Shown here: one piece after another, positions 32,093-40,631 of the stretch
How the letters are laid out: every line of letters begins with the position of its first letter
Numbering within the stretch: position 1 is the first letter of the stretch
Assembly: GCF_037126285.1 (NCBI RefSeq)
Contig: NZ_CP147012.1
Coordinates: forward strand, 1,922,001-1,986,000
Length of the DNA stretch: 64,000 nt
Direction: 5' to 3'
DNA from: Bernardetia sp. MNP-M8
Lineage (GTDB): Bacteria > Bacteroidota > Bacteroidia > Cytophagales > Bernardetiaceae
The notes under the pieces: model-generated
Database searches by the model: none
Told to the model about the DNA's origin: nothing
The model's input: only the letters and a program-made list of their open reading frames with translations
Program-made: the position numbers and the translations under genes

Positions 32093-35000
32093 ATGAAAAC
32101 ATCAATAGAGGCATTATATGCCAATATCCAATCCTATAAAAGAAAATATTATAAAAATTTACTCCTAAAAGGTTCTCTACTTGCTATTTCGGCATTTTTG
32201 GGAGCTTTTGCCATTGTGAGTATTTTGGAATATTTCGGTAATTTTAGTTCTACTTTTAGAGCTGTTTTGTTTTATAGTTTTATTTCGGTCAGTATTTTTT
32301 CCCTTATTTATTGGGTAATTATTCCGATTTATCAACTCTTTACGCTAGACAAACAGCTTCCTCACAACGAAGCAGCAAAACAAATTGGACGATACTTTCC
32401 ACAGGTTCAAGACCGTTTATTAAACGTTTTGCAACTTCATTCTACAAATTCGAATCCTCAAAATTCAGATTTGTACCAAGCCAGTATCGAACAAAAAGCC
32501 TCACAGTTTGCACCTATTTCTTTTGCTGATGCCATTAAGTACGAGCAAAACCGTCGTTATCTTCGTTTTTTATTTATTCCTATTGTTCTGATTGCTGCTT
32601 TTTTGATTTGGGATTTGGATTTTTATAAAGCAAGTGCCGTTCGTTTGGTCAATTATGAACAAGATTTTGCGCCTAAAGCACCGTTTCAGTTTTCGCTAGA
32701 TACAAAACAACTAATTGCTTTTAAAGGCGAAGATTTGAATTTTGATGTAAATTTGAGTGGAGAGGCTTTTCCAAATGAAGTATTTTTGATTACAGAAAAT
32801 GGTCGTAAAATTAAATTAGACAAAAATTCGGCTTCTTCATATTCCTATCAATTTACAAATATTCAACGTCCGTTTGAGTTTTCATTGGAAGGCGAAGGTT
32901 ATACTTCAAAGATGTATGAAATTATTGTTCGTGAGCGTCCACAACTTCGCAATTTTGTAGCTTATCTCAATTATCCAAACTATACAGGGAAAAAAGATGA
33001 ACGTCTGGAAAATACAGGAAATCTTATCGTTCCAGCAGGAACACAAATTGAATGGCGTTTTCAGACACAAGAAACCGAAAAATTGAATTTTGTTTCGATT
33101 ATTTCAGACGATTCTACCAACGTAAAAACAGCTAAAAAAGCAGATGATGGATTTTTACTTCAAACTACAGCTTTGAAATCCGAAGCCTTTGAAATAGAAT
33201 TGGAAAATAAATACAGCAAAAACAAAGAAAAGATTAGTTATTTATTGACAGTTATTCAAGATGAATTTCCGAAGGTTTCGCTCAATCAATTTCAAGATTC
33301 GGTGATGTACGATTATTTGATGTTGGGAGGAAATATTTCTGATGATTATGGAATTACGAATTTGCGTTTTAACTATCGTGTTACCTCAGGGACAAACTCA
33401 AGTAAGAAAACAAGTGAATATAAATCATTGCCTCTTAAATTCAATCCAAATGCGATTAATCAACAATATTTCCATCAAGTAGAATTAACGCCTCTGAATC
33501 TTCAAGCAGGAGATGAATTGGAGTATTTTGTACAAGTTTGGGATAATGATGGTGTAAAAGGTAGAAAAAGTAGCAAAACAGGAAGTTATCGCTTCAAAAT
33601 TCCGAAAGAATCTGAAATGCGTGAATCGGTTTCAGAAACAAGCAAAAGTGCAGAATCTCAAATCGATAAAACGCTAGAAGAAGCACAAGATTTGAATAAA
33701 AAATTAAAGAAACTTGCCGAAGATTTGAAAGGTAAAAAGAATCTAAATTGGCAACAGCAAAAAGATTTGGAAAAACTTTTAGAGCAAAAAAAGCAATTAG
33801 AAGAAGACATCAAAAAAATGCAAGAGCAAAACAAAAAGCTCAATGAACAGCAAGAAAAATTTACAGAACAAGACGAACGAATTGCTGAAAAATCAAAGAA
33901 ATTGCAAGAATTGATGGACGAACTTATGGACGAAAAAACAAAGGAATTGTACGACAAACTACAAGAACTTTTGCAAGAACAATCGAATAGTGAAGAAATA
34001 AAAGAAGTTTTAGAAAAACTCCAAAACAAAGAAATGAATCTTGAAAAGGAGTTGGATAGAACGCTTGAAATGTTCAAAAAATTGGAAGTCGACAAGAAAA
34101 TGCAAGACATTGCAGAACAGCTTGAAGATCTTGCCAAAGAACAAAAAGATCTCGCTAAAGAAACTAAAGAGCAGCAAGAAAAAGAAGAAAAACAAAGCAA
34201 GAAAGACGCTGATAAAGATGCTGAAAAAGACGCTGCCAAAAATGAGGAAATCAAAGAAGAACAAAAAGAACTCAACGAAAAATTTGAGGAAATGAAAGAG
34301 CAGCTAGAGGAATTGAACAAAATGAATGAAGAACTCAAAACTCCAAAAGACTTAGAAGACACCAAGAAAAAAGAAGAAGAAGTTTCGAAAGACCAAGAGC
34401 AAAGTAGTGAGCAATTAGAGCAAAAAGAGAAGAAAAAGGCTTCTCAATCTCAAGAAAATGCTGGCGAAAAAATGGAACAAATGGCTCAACAGATGCAACA
34501 AATGACTTCTTCTGCTGAAATGGAACAAGCACAAGAAGATTACGACGATTTGCGTCAGCTTTTGGAAAACCTTTTGAAACTTTCTTTTGAACAGGAGGAA
34601 ATTATGAATGGTTTTAATGAAATTGACCAACGTGACCCAAAATATATTACGCTTAGTCAAGATCAATTAAAACTAAAAGATGACGCAGAGATTGTTGAGG
34701 ATAGTCTTCGTGCGTTGGCTTCTCGTGTCTTTCAGATTGAGAGTTTCGTTATGCGTGAACTTACTGATATGAATGATTATATGGATCAAGTTACGCAGGA
34801 AGTAAAAGACCGTAAAAATCCTCGTATGCTTGCTAGTCGTCAGCAATCTGTCATGACTTCGATTAATAATTTGGCGTTGATGCTCAATGATGTTTTGGAA
34901 CAAATGCAACAATCTATGTCACAGATGGGAATGGGAAAACCAAAACCGAGTAACCAAAGTGGAAGTCCGTCGATGAGTGAGATGCAACAATCTATCAATC

Positions 35001-35590
35001 AACAAATCGAAAACCTAAAGAAAAGTGGAAAATCGGGAAGACAGCTTTCTGAAGGTCTTGCCAAAATTGCAGCCGAGCAAGAAGCCTTACGCAGAGCCTT
35101 ACAAAAAGCCATGCAACAAGGAAAAGGCAAAGACGGAAAAGATGGTAAAGGTAAAGATGGTAAGGAAGGAAAAGAAGGAGGTCAGAAAGGACAAAATGGA
35201 ATGCAAGATGGAGAAGGGGAAGGAGGCGAAAACGGAAATCAAGACGGAGGCTCACAGGGCAACGGTGGCAATATGTCTAAAATGATAAAAGACATGGAAA
35301 AAACCGAAGAAGATCTAGTAAACAAACGCCTAACCCAAGAACTCATCGAACGCCAAAAGCAAATTATGACACGCCTTTTGCAATCTGAAAAAGCCGAAAG
35401 AGAACGTGATTTAGACGAAAAAAGAGAAGCTGAACAAGCAAAAGTAAACAAGCGAAGAGTTCCACCTCAATTTGAAGAATATTTCAAGCAAAAGGAACAG
35501 CAAATCGAACTTTTAAAAACAATTCCTCCTGCGCTTAGTCCGTATTATAAGCAACAAGTGAATGAGTATTTTAAGAAATTGGAGGAGTAA
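32093..35590 (+). CDS. giant DUF4175-type membrane coiled-coil protein
   Basis: 1165 residues. Two N-terminal TMs (about 24-44 and 56-80) and a third near 155-173 anchor it. A beta-rich periplasmic-type region (175-510) contains Ig-like strands (QLRNFVAYLNYPNYTGKKDERLENTGNLIVPAGTQIEWRF). Residues 510-900 are a very long Glu/Lys/Gln coiled coil. Then comes a Met/Gln/Ser-rich part, a Gly/Lys/Asp low-complexity stretch at about 1005-1060 (GKGKDGKDGKGKDGKEGKEGG), and a final charged helix. This matches the large DUF4175-type proteins common in Cytophagales and Flavobacteria, whose function is unknown. A mechanical or scaffold role is inference. Confidence 0.8.
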   Translation: MKTSIEALYANIQSYKRKYYKNLLLKGSLLAISAFLGAFAIVSILEYFGNFSSTFRAVLFYSFISVSIFSLIYWVIIPIYQLFTLDKQLPHNEAAKQIGRYFPQVQDRLLNVLQLHSTNSNPQNSDLYQASIEQKASQFAPISFADAIKYEQNRRYLRFLFIPIVLIAAFLIWDLDFYKASAVRLVNYEQDFAPKAPFQFSLDTKQLIAFKGEDLNFDVNLSGEAFPNEVFLITENGRKIKLDKNSASSYSYQFTNIQRPFEFSLEGEGYTSKMYEIIVRERPQLRNFVAYLNYPNYTGKKDERLENTGNLIVPAGTQIEWRFQTQETEKLNFVSIISDDSTNVKTAKKADDGFLLQTTALKSEAFEIELENKYSKNKEKISYLLTVIQDEFPKVSLNQFQDSVMYDYLMLGGNISDDYGITNLRFNYRVTSGTNSSKKTSEYKSLPLKFNPNAINQQYFHQVELTPLNLQAGDELEYFVQVWDNDGVKGRKSSKTGSYRFKIPKESEMRESVSETSKSAESQIDKTLEEAQDLNKKLKKLAEDLKGKKNLNWQQQKDLEKLLEQKKQLEEDIKKMQEQNKKLNEQQEKFTEQDERIAEKSKKLQELMDELMDEKTKELYDKLQELLQEQSNSEEIKEVLEKLQNKEMNLEKELDRTLEMFKKLEVDKKMQDIAEQLEDLAKEQKDLAKETKEQQEKEEKQSKKDADKDAEKDAAKNEEIKEEQKELNEKFEEMKEQLEELNKMNEELKTPKDLEDTKKKEEEVSKDQEQSSEQLEQKEKKKASQSQENAGEKMEQMAQQMQQMTSSAEMEQAQEDYDDLRQLLENLLKLSFEQEEIMNGFNEIDQRDPKYITLSQDQLKLKDDAEIVEDSLRALASRVFQIESFVMRELTDMNDYMDQVTQEVKDRKNPRMLASRQQSVMTSINNLALMLNDVLEQMQQSMSQMGMGKPKPSNQSGSPSMSEMQQSINQQIENLKKSGKSGRQLSEGLAKIAAEQEALRRALQKAMQQGKGKDGKDGKGKDGKEGKEGGQKGQNGMQDGEGEGGENGNQDGGSQGNGGNMSKMIKDMEKTEEDLVNKRLTQELIERQKQIMTRLLQSEKAERERDLDEKREAEQAKVNKRRVPPQFEEYFKQKEQQIELLKTIPPALSPYYKQQVNEYFKKLEE

Positions 35591-35631
35591 TAATTTATAT
35601 AAACACTTTGACTACTAGAAGAATAAATATT

Positions 35632-36552
35632 ATGAATGAAGAGGACTTGAAGGGATTAAAACTTTTGTTAGATAAAATCCCTGTAGATAAATTATATGAT
35701 GACTTATTCAGTCCCCCTTTGAAAAAAGTAGGAGAGCTTTTGTCCAATGTGATTGGTGTAGGAAATATAATCCCTAAACTAGCAAACGCTCGTTCTGAAA
35801 TTTATCTTGAAAATAATTTAAAAAAATATAAAGAAAAATTAGATCAGATTCCTGAAGATGATTTGCAGAAAGTTCCTGAACAAATAGGATTACCTATTAT
35901 TGACAAACTTACTTCTACTAACGATGAAAATTTGTCTAACGCTTTTATCAATTTATTGACTAAAGCATCGTCTAAAAATAATGTTGCAACTGTACATCCT
36001 TCATTTGTCAGCATAATTGATAATTTATCAGTAGATGAAGCTATTTTACTTTTCAAGTATAAGAACCAAGAAACGATACCTTGTATAGATATTGTTCATA
36101 CAAGGGAGCTTTTTGCTAAAGAACCTCCAAAACAAACTCACTCAGAAGTAAAGTCTAGAGAGGAATTGCTTGCTCAAGTAGAACATTTAAAAAGTAGAAT
36201 ACCTACCAATCCTGTTAAAGTTATGTGGAATTTAACAGGTATTGAGTATGAAGAAGATATAAAATTATATTTCCCTCAAAATATCGACTTATATTTAGAT
36301 AATTTACAACGTTTAGGAATAATATCTTTTTCAGATGGGCGTGAACTAAAACGTAGGGATGAATATGAGAAGTTAAAAGATTTTTATAAAAAAGTAATAG
36401 ATGATAAAAGAAATAATTTACCTAAAGACACCCCAACAGATAAGCATAAAATAATAATTACTTATAGATTTATTGAGTTTACTTCTTTTGGACAGGCTTT
36501 CATAAATGCAGCTATAAAAGATATTGGAGAAAAGTCAGAAGAAGTTGATTAA
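35632..36552 (+). CDS. Abi-alpha (DUF4393) family protein
   Basis: The ATG at 35632 (MNEEDLKGLKLLLDKIP) is preferred to the upstream TTG at 35608, giving 306 residues. The order of a helical N terminus with KVGELLSNVIGVGNI, then IPEDDLQKVPEQIGLPIIDKLTSTNDENLSNAFINLLTKASSKNN, then VHPSFVSIIDNLSVDEAILLFKY matches the DUF4393/Abi-alpha signature (two-layer helices followed by the VHPSF-ILLS motif). The family is linked to abortive infection in other bacteria, but the mechanism is poorly known. The C-terminal 100 residues contain another helical domain with ELKRRDEYEKLKDFY. It lies 41 bases after the DUF4175 gene and directly before the IS110 element. A defence role is inference. Confidence 0.75.
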   Translation: MNEEDLKGLKLLLDKIPVDKLYDDLFSPPLKKVGELLSNVIGVGNIIPKLANARSEIYLENNLKKYKEKLDQIPEDDLQKVPEQIGLPIIDKLTSTNDENLSNAFINLLTKASSKNNVATVHPSFVSIIDNLSVDEAILLFKYKNQETIPCIDIVHTRELFAKEPPKQTHSEVKSREELLAQVEHLKSRIPTNPVKVMWNLTGIEYEEDIKLYFPQNIDLYLDNLQRLGIISFSDGRELKRRDEYEKLKDFYKKVIDDKRNNLPKDTPTDKHKIIITYRFIEFTSFGQAFINAAIKDIGEKSEEVD

Positions 36553-36642
36553 GGATTTCTCCCTGCTCTCACTCGGCAATTTTGTAGCTCCCCCTAGCTG
36601 TCACTCGTAAGATTGCTGTCGAAAACTATGGTAAAACCAAGC

Positions 36643-37656
36643 CTATCCTTTAGAAAAATTGTTAAAATTTATTCCGTTTCTATCGTATAGCGTTTTGTTT
36701 TTTACACAGGCAAAAATGCGTTGTATAATTTTATTTCGTAAGGCATTAATAACACTCATTTTATTCTTGCCTTCTGCTACTTTTCTTAGGTAATACTCTC
36801 TCATCTCCCCCTCTACTTTCATAGCAGATAAAGCGCACATGTGCAAGGCTGTTTTGAGGGTTTTATTAGCCATTTTTGATACTCTTGCCCTGCCTTTAAA
36901 TTTCCCAGAAGAGTTTTCAAAAGGCACAACACCACAATAAGAAGCGAGTTGTTTGGCAGTATCAAATTTGGTAAAACCATCAGTAGCTACCAGTAACTGA
37001 ATCGCTGTTACTTTTCCAACACCTACTACAGAAGTGGTGAGCCGATAGAGTTCTTTCAATTCAGCATCCTCTTGAATAATTTGATGCATCTGCTTTTCTA
37101 TTTCTTCTATGCGAAGGCTAAAGTGTTCCAACGTTGTTTTAGAGCTTTCCTCTAGAAGCTGCTGAATAGACGCTTTGCTAAATTGGCTCTGCTCACCAAC
37201 GTAAGTTTCTAGCTCCTGTCTGTGAGTAACTAGCTTTTTTCGTAGTGTCTGCAAGGTTTTTAGGGTTTCTAGTTCTTGAGTAGGAGGAATATATAAGTTC
37301 GCTTTGTCTTGAAAACGAAAGGCATAAGCTCCGATATTTTCAGCATCAGCTTTGTCATTTTTAAGCTTTTTGACACCCATAGAACGTTTAATTTGAATGG
37401 CATTTTCTACCCAAATGGCACAATTAAATTCCATCAAAGCAATGACAAGCCAGTTGATATACATTCCTGTATGTTCCATACAAAACAAACTTTTCTCTAG
37501 CTCATAAAGGTCTTGAAAAGAAAAAAGATAGGTCTGTATTGCGTTCAAATTGTTCTCAATGCGTTTATGATTTACTACTTCTCCTTCTTGAAGAATAGCA
37601 ATATCTAAATGTTCTTTGCTCACATCAATGCCTATAAAATTTTGGTAAGTTTGCAT
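36643..37656 (-). CDS. IS110-family transposase (DEDD)
   Basis: 337 residues, full length. The N-terminal RuvC-like DEDD domain starts FIGIDVSKEHLDIAIL (Asp11) and continues with FCMEHTGMYI and KLKNDKADAENIGAYAFRF. The C-terminal Transposase_20 domain is at about 200-285: LLVATDGFTKFDTAKQLASYCGVVPFENSSGKFKGRARVSKMANKTLKTALHMCA, including the SG and the conserved serine region. It recombines DNA guided by a bridge RNA in characterised members. The frame is intact, so activity is possible. Confidence 0.95.
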   Translation of the reverse strand: MQTYQNFIGIDVSKEHLDIAILQEGEVVNHKRIENNLNAIQTYLFSFQDLYELEKSLFCMEHTGMYINWLVIALMEFNCAIWVENAIQIKRSMGVKKLKNDKADAENIGAYAFRFQDKANLYIPPTQELETLKTLQTLRKKLVTHRQELETYVGEQSQFSKASIQQLLEESSKTTLEHFSLRIEEIEKQMHQIIQEDAELKELYRLTTSVVGVGKVTAIQLLVATDGFTKFDTAKQLASYCGVVPFENSSGKFKGRARVSKMANKTLKTALHMCALSAMKVEGEMREYYLRKVAEGKNKMSVINALRNKIIQRIFACVKNKTLYDRNGINFNNFSKG

Positions 37657-37908
37657 AAATAAGTTAATTTAGAGTTACCTAATTTAAAAAGTGATTCATC
37701 GTATTCAATCAGACTTAAAACCTTATCTAATGAGTTTATTTTTAGGTCAATAAAAATACTCCGAAAACTATTTGAGTTTGAGATTGAATAAAGGTAGGAA
37801 GAGGCTGTTTCGAGAGATAGATTTTTATAGTCTGGCTCGGCTATAGGTTCTCTTCCTACTAGATGAATTCTTAAATACAAGATAAGAAATTACATCTATT
37901 TTATCTAC

Positions 37909-37976
37909 TACAAACCTAAAGGCTTGGCTTTGCCGAGTGACTTTTATGTATTCGGCATCCTGCCGTGTAGTTTGTA
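37909..37976. repeat. structured hairpin at the distal end of the IS110 leader
   Basis: Nested arms TACAAAC (37909-37915) / GTTTGTA (37970-37976) and TGCCGA (37931-37936) / TCGGCA (37952-37957), with an alternative small hairpin CGGCA-TCC-TGCCG (37953-37965). It is distinctly G+C-rich against its surroundings. It could be the IS end, part of a structured RNA, or an older intergenic repeat. Confidence 0.45.
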
Positions 37977-38071
37977 TTTTAATATTGCCATATCTCATTT
38001 ATTTCTTCTACAACTTTATCCCTCCAAGAATCGTTTTGTAAGAAAAATAGCAAACTAAAAAATAAAACAAA

Positions 38072-38308
38072 ATGGAATATTTAACAGAACGAATTACATT
38101 AGATGCAGACCTTTGCAATGGAAAACCTACCATTAGAGGATTAAGAATTACAGTACAGACTATTTTAGAATTTGTAAGAGCAGGAGAAAGTACAGAAGAA
38201 ATTTTGTATCAATATCCTTCTTTAGAAGAAGAAGACATAAAAGCCTGTTTGGATTTTGCGATTGCAATGGTAGGAAATACTTTTTCGATACGTAAAATAG
38301 CAAGCTAA
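38072..38308 (+). CDS. DUF433 antitoxin
   Basis: 78 residues, typical DUF433: ERITLDADLCNGKPTIRGLRITVQTILEFVRAGESTEEILYQYPSLEEEDIKACLDFA. This small winged-helix-like domain is usually the DNA-binding antitoxin of a PIN-like toxin. The toxin gene starts one base after its stop codon, the usual coupling. It presumably binds its own promoter. Confidence 0.92.
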   Translation: MEYLTERITLDADLCNGKPTIRGLRITVQTILEFVRAGESTEEILYQYPSLEEEDIKACLDFAIAMVGNTFSIRKIAS

Positions 38309-38309
38309 A

Positions 38310-38651
38310 ATGACGAAATACTTAATTGATGTAAACTTGCCGTATCATTTTAGTTTGTGGAATAATGAAAATTATGTTCATCAAAAAGATTTAGATAGTA
38401 AAGCAAAAGATAATCAGATTTGGGAGTTTGCCAAGGAAAATAATCTTACTGTAATTACAAAGGATAGTGATTTTTCGAACAAAATACTTTTACAAACTCC
38501 TCCTCCAAAGGTCATTCATATCAAGTTTGGAAATATGAAAATGGCTGCATTTTATGAATTAATAAATAAAATTTGGGACGAGGTTTTGGAACTCAACAAA
38601 ACCAATAAACTCATAACAATTTATGAAGATAGAATAGAAGTAATAGAGTAA
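38310..38651 (+). CDS. DUF5615 PIN-like toxin
   Basis: 113 residues. YLIDVNLPYHF (Asp7), DNQIWEFAKENNLTVITKDSDF (acidic residues of the PIN-like active site) and PPKVIHIKFGNM are the family marks. DUF5615 proteins are PIN-superfamily putative RNases paired with DUF433 antitoxins. It is translationally coupled to the antitoxin. No obvious loss of acidic residues, so probably functional. Confidence 0.9.
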   Translation: MTKYLIDVNLPYHFSLWNNENYVHQKDLDSKAKDNQIWEFAKENNLTVITKDSDFSNKILLQTPPPKVIHIKFGNMKMAAFYELINKIWDEVLELNKTNKLITIYEDRIEVIE

Positions 38652-38678
38652 TAGCTATTGTTATTTAAAAAATATAAA

Positions 38679-39008
38679 ATGCAATACATAGAAAAAATAA
38701 ATGACGAAGATTATTTTGTAACAGAAATAAATGTTTCTAAATTTAAAGGCTATAGAAATTTGATAGAAGAATTTAGCCTTGCTTTTTCTATTCCTTCTGT
38801 TATTTCAAACCTTCATGCCTTAGATGAATATTTATGTGGTTTGGAATGGATAGAACAGAAAAACTACAAACTCATTATCAAGAATATGAATAAAGTAGAA
38901 AAGAACAAAAACGACTATAAACAGTTTTTCTCTATAATTGAAGGTTTAGAAAATCATTGGAAGACCAAAGAGAATGATTTTATTGTAGAATATGTAGGTA
39001 ATTCTTAA
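38679..39008 (+). CDS. barstar-like RNase inhibitor
   Basis: The ATG at 38679 is preferred to a TTG at 38658; the product is 109 residues. The middle (FKGYRNLIEEFSLAFSIPSVISNLHALDEYLCGLEWIEQKNYKLIIKNMNKV) follows the barstar fold pattern: helix, LDEYL-DxL-W segment, then a strand. Barstar proteins block barnase-type or other ribonucleases. No barnase-like gene is adjacent, so it may be an orphan immunity gene against a neighbour's toxin or respond to another RNase. The Asp/Glu residues that contact barnase are only partly conserved. Confidence 0.65.
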   Translation: MQYIEKINDEDYFVTEINVSKFKGYRNLIEEFSLAFSIPSVISNLHALDEYLCGLEWIEQKNYKLIIKNMNKVEKNKNDYKQFFSIIEGLENHWKTKENDFIVEYVGNS

Positions 39009-39037
39009 CCACATATCAATTCATAATTTAAAAGAAA

Positions 39038-39775
39038 ATGCTGCCAGAAATAGAAATAGATTATCTAACTGAAGATGAAGACGAAAAAGAACTTTGTCGT
39101 TGTTATTGGCTTTTAAATACGGAAGAACAAGAGCTTTTTGATGCAAAAGAAAAATTTCGTTATACACTTGCCGAACTTTCATTAAATTTTCGTTTGAAGC
39201 CTCGTCAGATTCATAATAAAGTAGCAAAATACAGTCGTGCTTATATCAAAAAATCAAAGTGTGATTTGTGTGGAATGCCTACTCACTTTCTGAATCGTAG
39301 AAATGATTATTATGCTAATAGAAAAGTATATGAATATCAGCCTTGGGAAAACCCTGTGCCTTACTTATGTGACAACTGCAAAGATGCTTTAGAAAAAAGA
39401 CAAACACAGAAAGCAAAAAACAAAAATCCATTACAGTTTTCAGGAAAAGTAAAATCTATATTTCCCACCTCACAGCATTTGCAGTTTTTTAAGCAACTTC
39501 GAAGAGAAGAACACTTTGTTTATCCTCAAATTGCTATTTCTGTTTTCTTAGAAGAAAATTACTCTGAAATAATAGAAGGATTTGAAAACTTAAAAAATGA
39601 AACAATCAATTTTTTAGTTTGTGATGGACAAGGAAATCCCAAAAAAGCAATTGATTTTGTAGTGGTTAATCAAAAAAATAATAGAGAACTAACAGAAGGA
39701 CAAAAAGAAATATTCTATCAAAAAGAAAATCTATTTGATAGAATAGGGCTAGAATATAAAATTGAATTTTCTTAA
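39038..39775 (+). CDS. zinc-ribbon protein with possible C-terminal nuclease-like domain
   Basis: 245 residues, cytosolic. The N-terminal part is helix-rich, with a region like a winged helix (FRYTLAELSLNFRLKPRQIHNKVAKYSRAYIKKS). A four-cysteine zinc ribbon follows, CDLCG (about 75-79) and CDNC (about 111-114). The C-terminal 95 residues (FKQLRREEHFVYPQIAISVFLEE...FLVCDGQGNPKKAIDFVVVNQKN) resemble DUF2726/PD-(D/E)XK-type folds, where IDFVVV would hold the catalytic Asp. A family name is not certain. Position at the end of a toxin/defence cluster suggests a nucleic-acid-directed role. Confidence 0.55.
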   Translation: MLPEIEIDYLTEDEDEKELCRCYWLLNTEEQELFDAKEKFRYTLAELSLNFRLKPRQIHNKVAKYSRAYIKKSKCDLCGMPTHFLNRRNDYYANRKVYEYQPWENPVPYLCDNCKDALEKRQTQKAKNKNPLQFSGKVKSIFPTSQHLQFFKQLRREEHFVYPQIAISVFLEENYSEIIEGFENLKNETINFLVCDGQGNPKKAIDFVVVNQKNNRELTEGQKEIFYQKENLFDRIGLEYKIEFS

Positions 39776-39788
39776 AAAATTAGTTCTT

Positions 39789-40598
39789 CTACTTCTTATT
39801 AATACGTTCTAAAAATGCTCTTACACCTGTTTTGAGGTTTTTTACGCTACCTTTCATTCCTTCTACATTTACATAAACTGTGTTATGGTCATGTGCAATT
39901 TCGTTCTTTGGACGAGTTTTAGTGTAGTAATAAGCTGCTATTGACTTTCTACTTTGTCCGTCAGGAGTGTTGAGTGAATGAGGATGTCCATGAAAAGAAA
40001 TTTCATTGGTTTCAAAAATCACACAGCGATTAAAACGAGGTTCTACATTTTCTATCTGAACTTTTTTATCCATATCCCAAAGCTCTAAATATCCTTCATA
40101 TTCTCTTTTCCAATCTTTATTCATGTAGATAATAATATTCATTCTACGATGATAATTCGTTTCAGGATGATAGTTAAAATCAACGTGTACATCCAAGAAA
40201 GCTCCTTTTGTAGATTGATGAAGTCCACCACCAAAAAGTTTTGGATCAGCTTGTAAGTCTTCTATTCCTGTAATTTTTTCTATTATTTGAAGTAACTTAT
40301 CACTATTAAGTTCTTCAAAAACTTGTTTGATAATAGGCTGATTATCAAACTCTGTCATCACAAATTTATTATTCTGATTGATATAGGTCGTATATTTCCA
40401 ATTTGGATCTTCCTCAAAATTACCAGTTGGGTCTACTTGTTTTACTTTCGGATAATTTTGATGTATTTTTTCAGCAGCTTCTGAGCTAAAAAAGTCTTCA
40501 AAGACAATATAACGAAAGGCTTTTTTTTCGTCATTCCAACTTTTAGTAAGCTCTTCTTTTCTATCTTCTAATTTTTGATAATTGATGAAATTTTCCAT
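39789..40598 (-). CDS. 2-oxoglutarate/Fe(II)-dependent oxygenase
   Basis: 269 residues. The double-stranded beta-helix metal site is HVD (138-140) with distal His203 (SFHGHPHSLN); Arg217 in GQSRKSIAAYYY would bind 2-oxoglutarate. The order and the phrase FLDVHVDFNYHPETNYHRRMNIIIYMN fit the prolyl-4-hydroxylase/P4Hc-like branch. Substrate unknown (protein side chain or small molecule). No signal peptide. Lies 33 bases downstream of hemC on the same strand. Confidence 0.85.
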   Translation of the reverse strand: MENFINYQKLEDRKEELTKSWNDEKKAFRYIVFEDFFSSEAAEKIHQNYPKVKQVDPTGNFEEDPNWKYTTYINQNNKFVMTEFDNQPIIKQVFEELNSDKLLQIIEKITGIEDLQADPKLFGGGLHQSTKGAFLDVHVDFNYHPETNYHRRMNIIIYMNKDWKREYEGYLELWDMDKKVQIENVEPRFNRCVIFETNEISFHGHPHSLNTPDGQSRKSIAAYYYTKTRPKNEIAHDHNTVYVNVEGMKGSVKNLKTGVRAFLERINKK

Positions 40599-40631
40599 AA
40601 TTGAATTAAAAATTATTTTAAAATATTTATT

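Larger units (their letters stand above)
36555..37976 (-). mobile_element. IS110-family insertion sequence (ends approximate)
   Basis: It contains one DEDD transposase gene (36643-37656), a short downstream flank and an upstream noncoding stretch of roughly 280-320 bases with no convincing gene. That asymmetry fits the IS110 group, whose long left end encodes a bridge RNA. An 11-base sequence (TCACTCGGCAA) at 36569-36579 recurs inverted at 37940-37930, which may mark the ends. IS110 elements lack classical terminal repeats and target duplications, so the limits cannot be set from this copy alone. The flanks are richer in G+C than the surroundings. Confidence 0.6.

Noticed and set aside
33658-34365. 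235-codon open frame antisense to the DUF4175 coiled coil
   Set aside because: It is rich in Ser, Phe and Cys, the mirror of the Glu/Lys-rich coding strand, and has no domain or start context.
37632-37880. 82-codon frame upstream of the IS110 transposase
   Set aside because: It overlaps the transposase start, shows no family pattern, and the region is better explained as the noncoding IS end.
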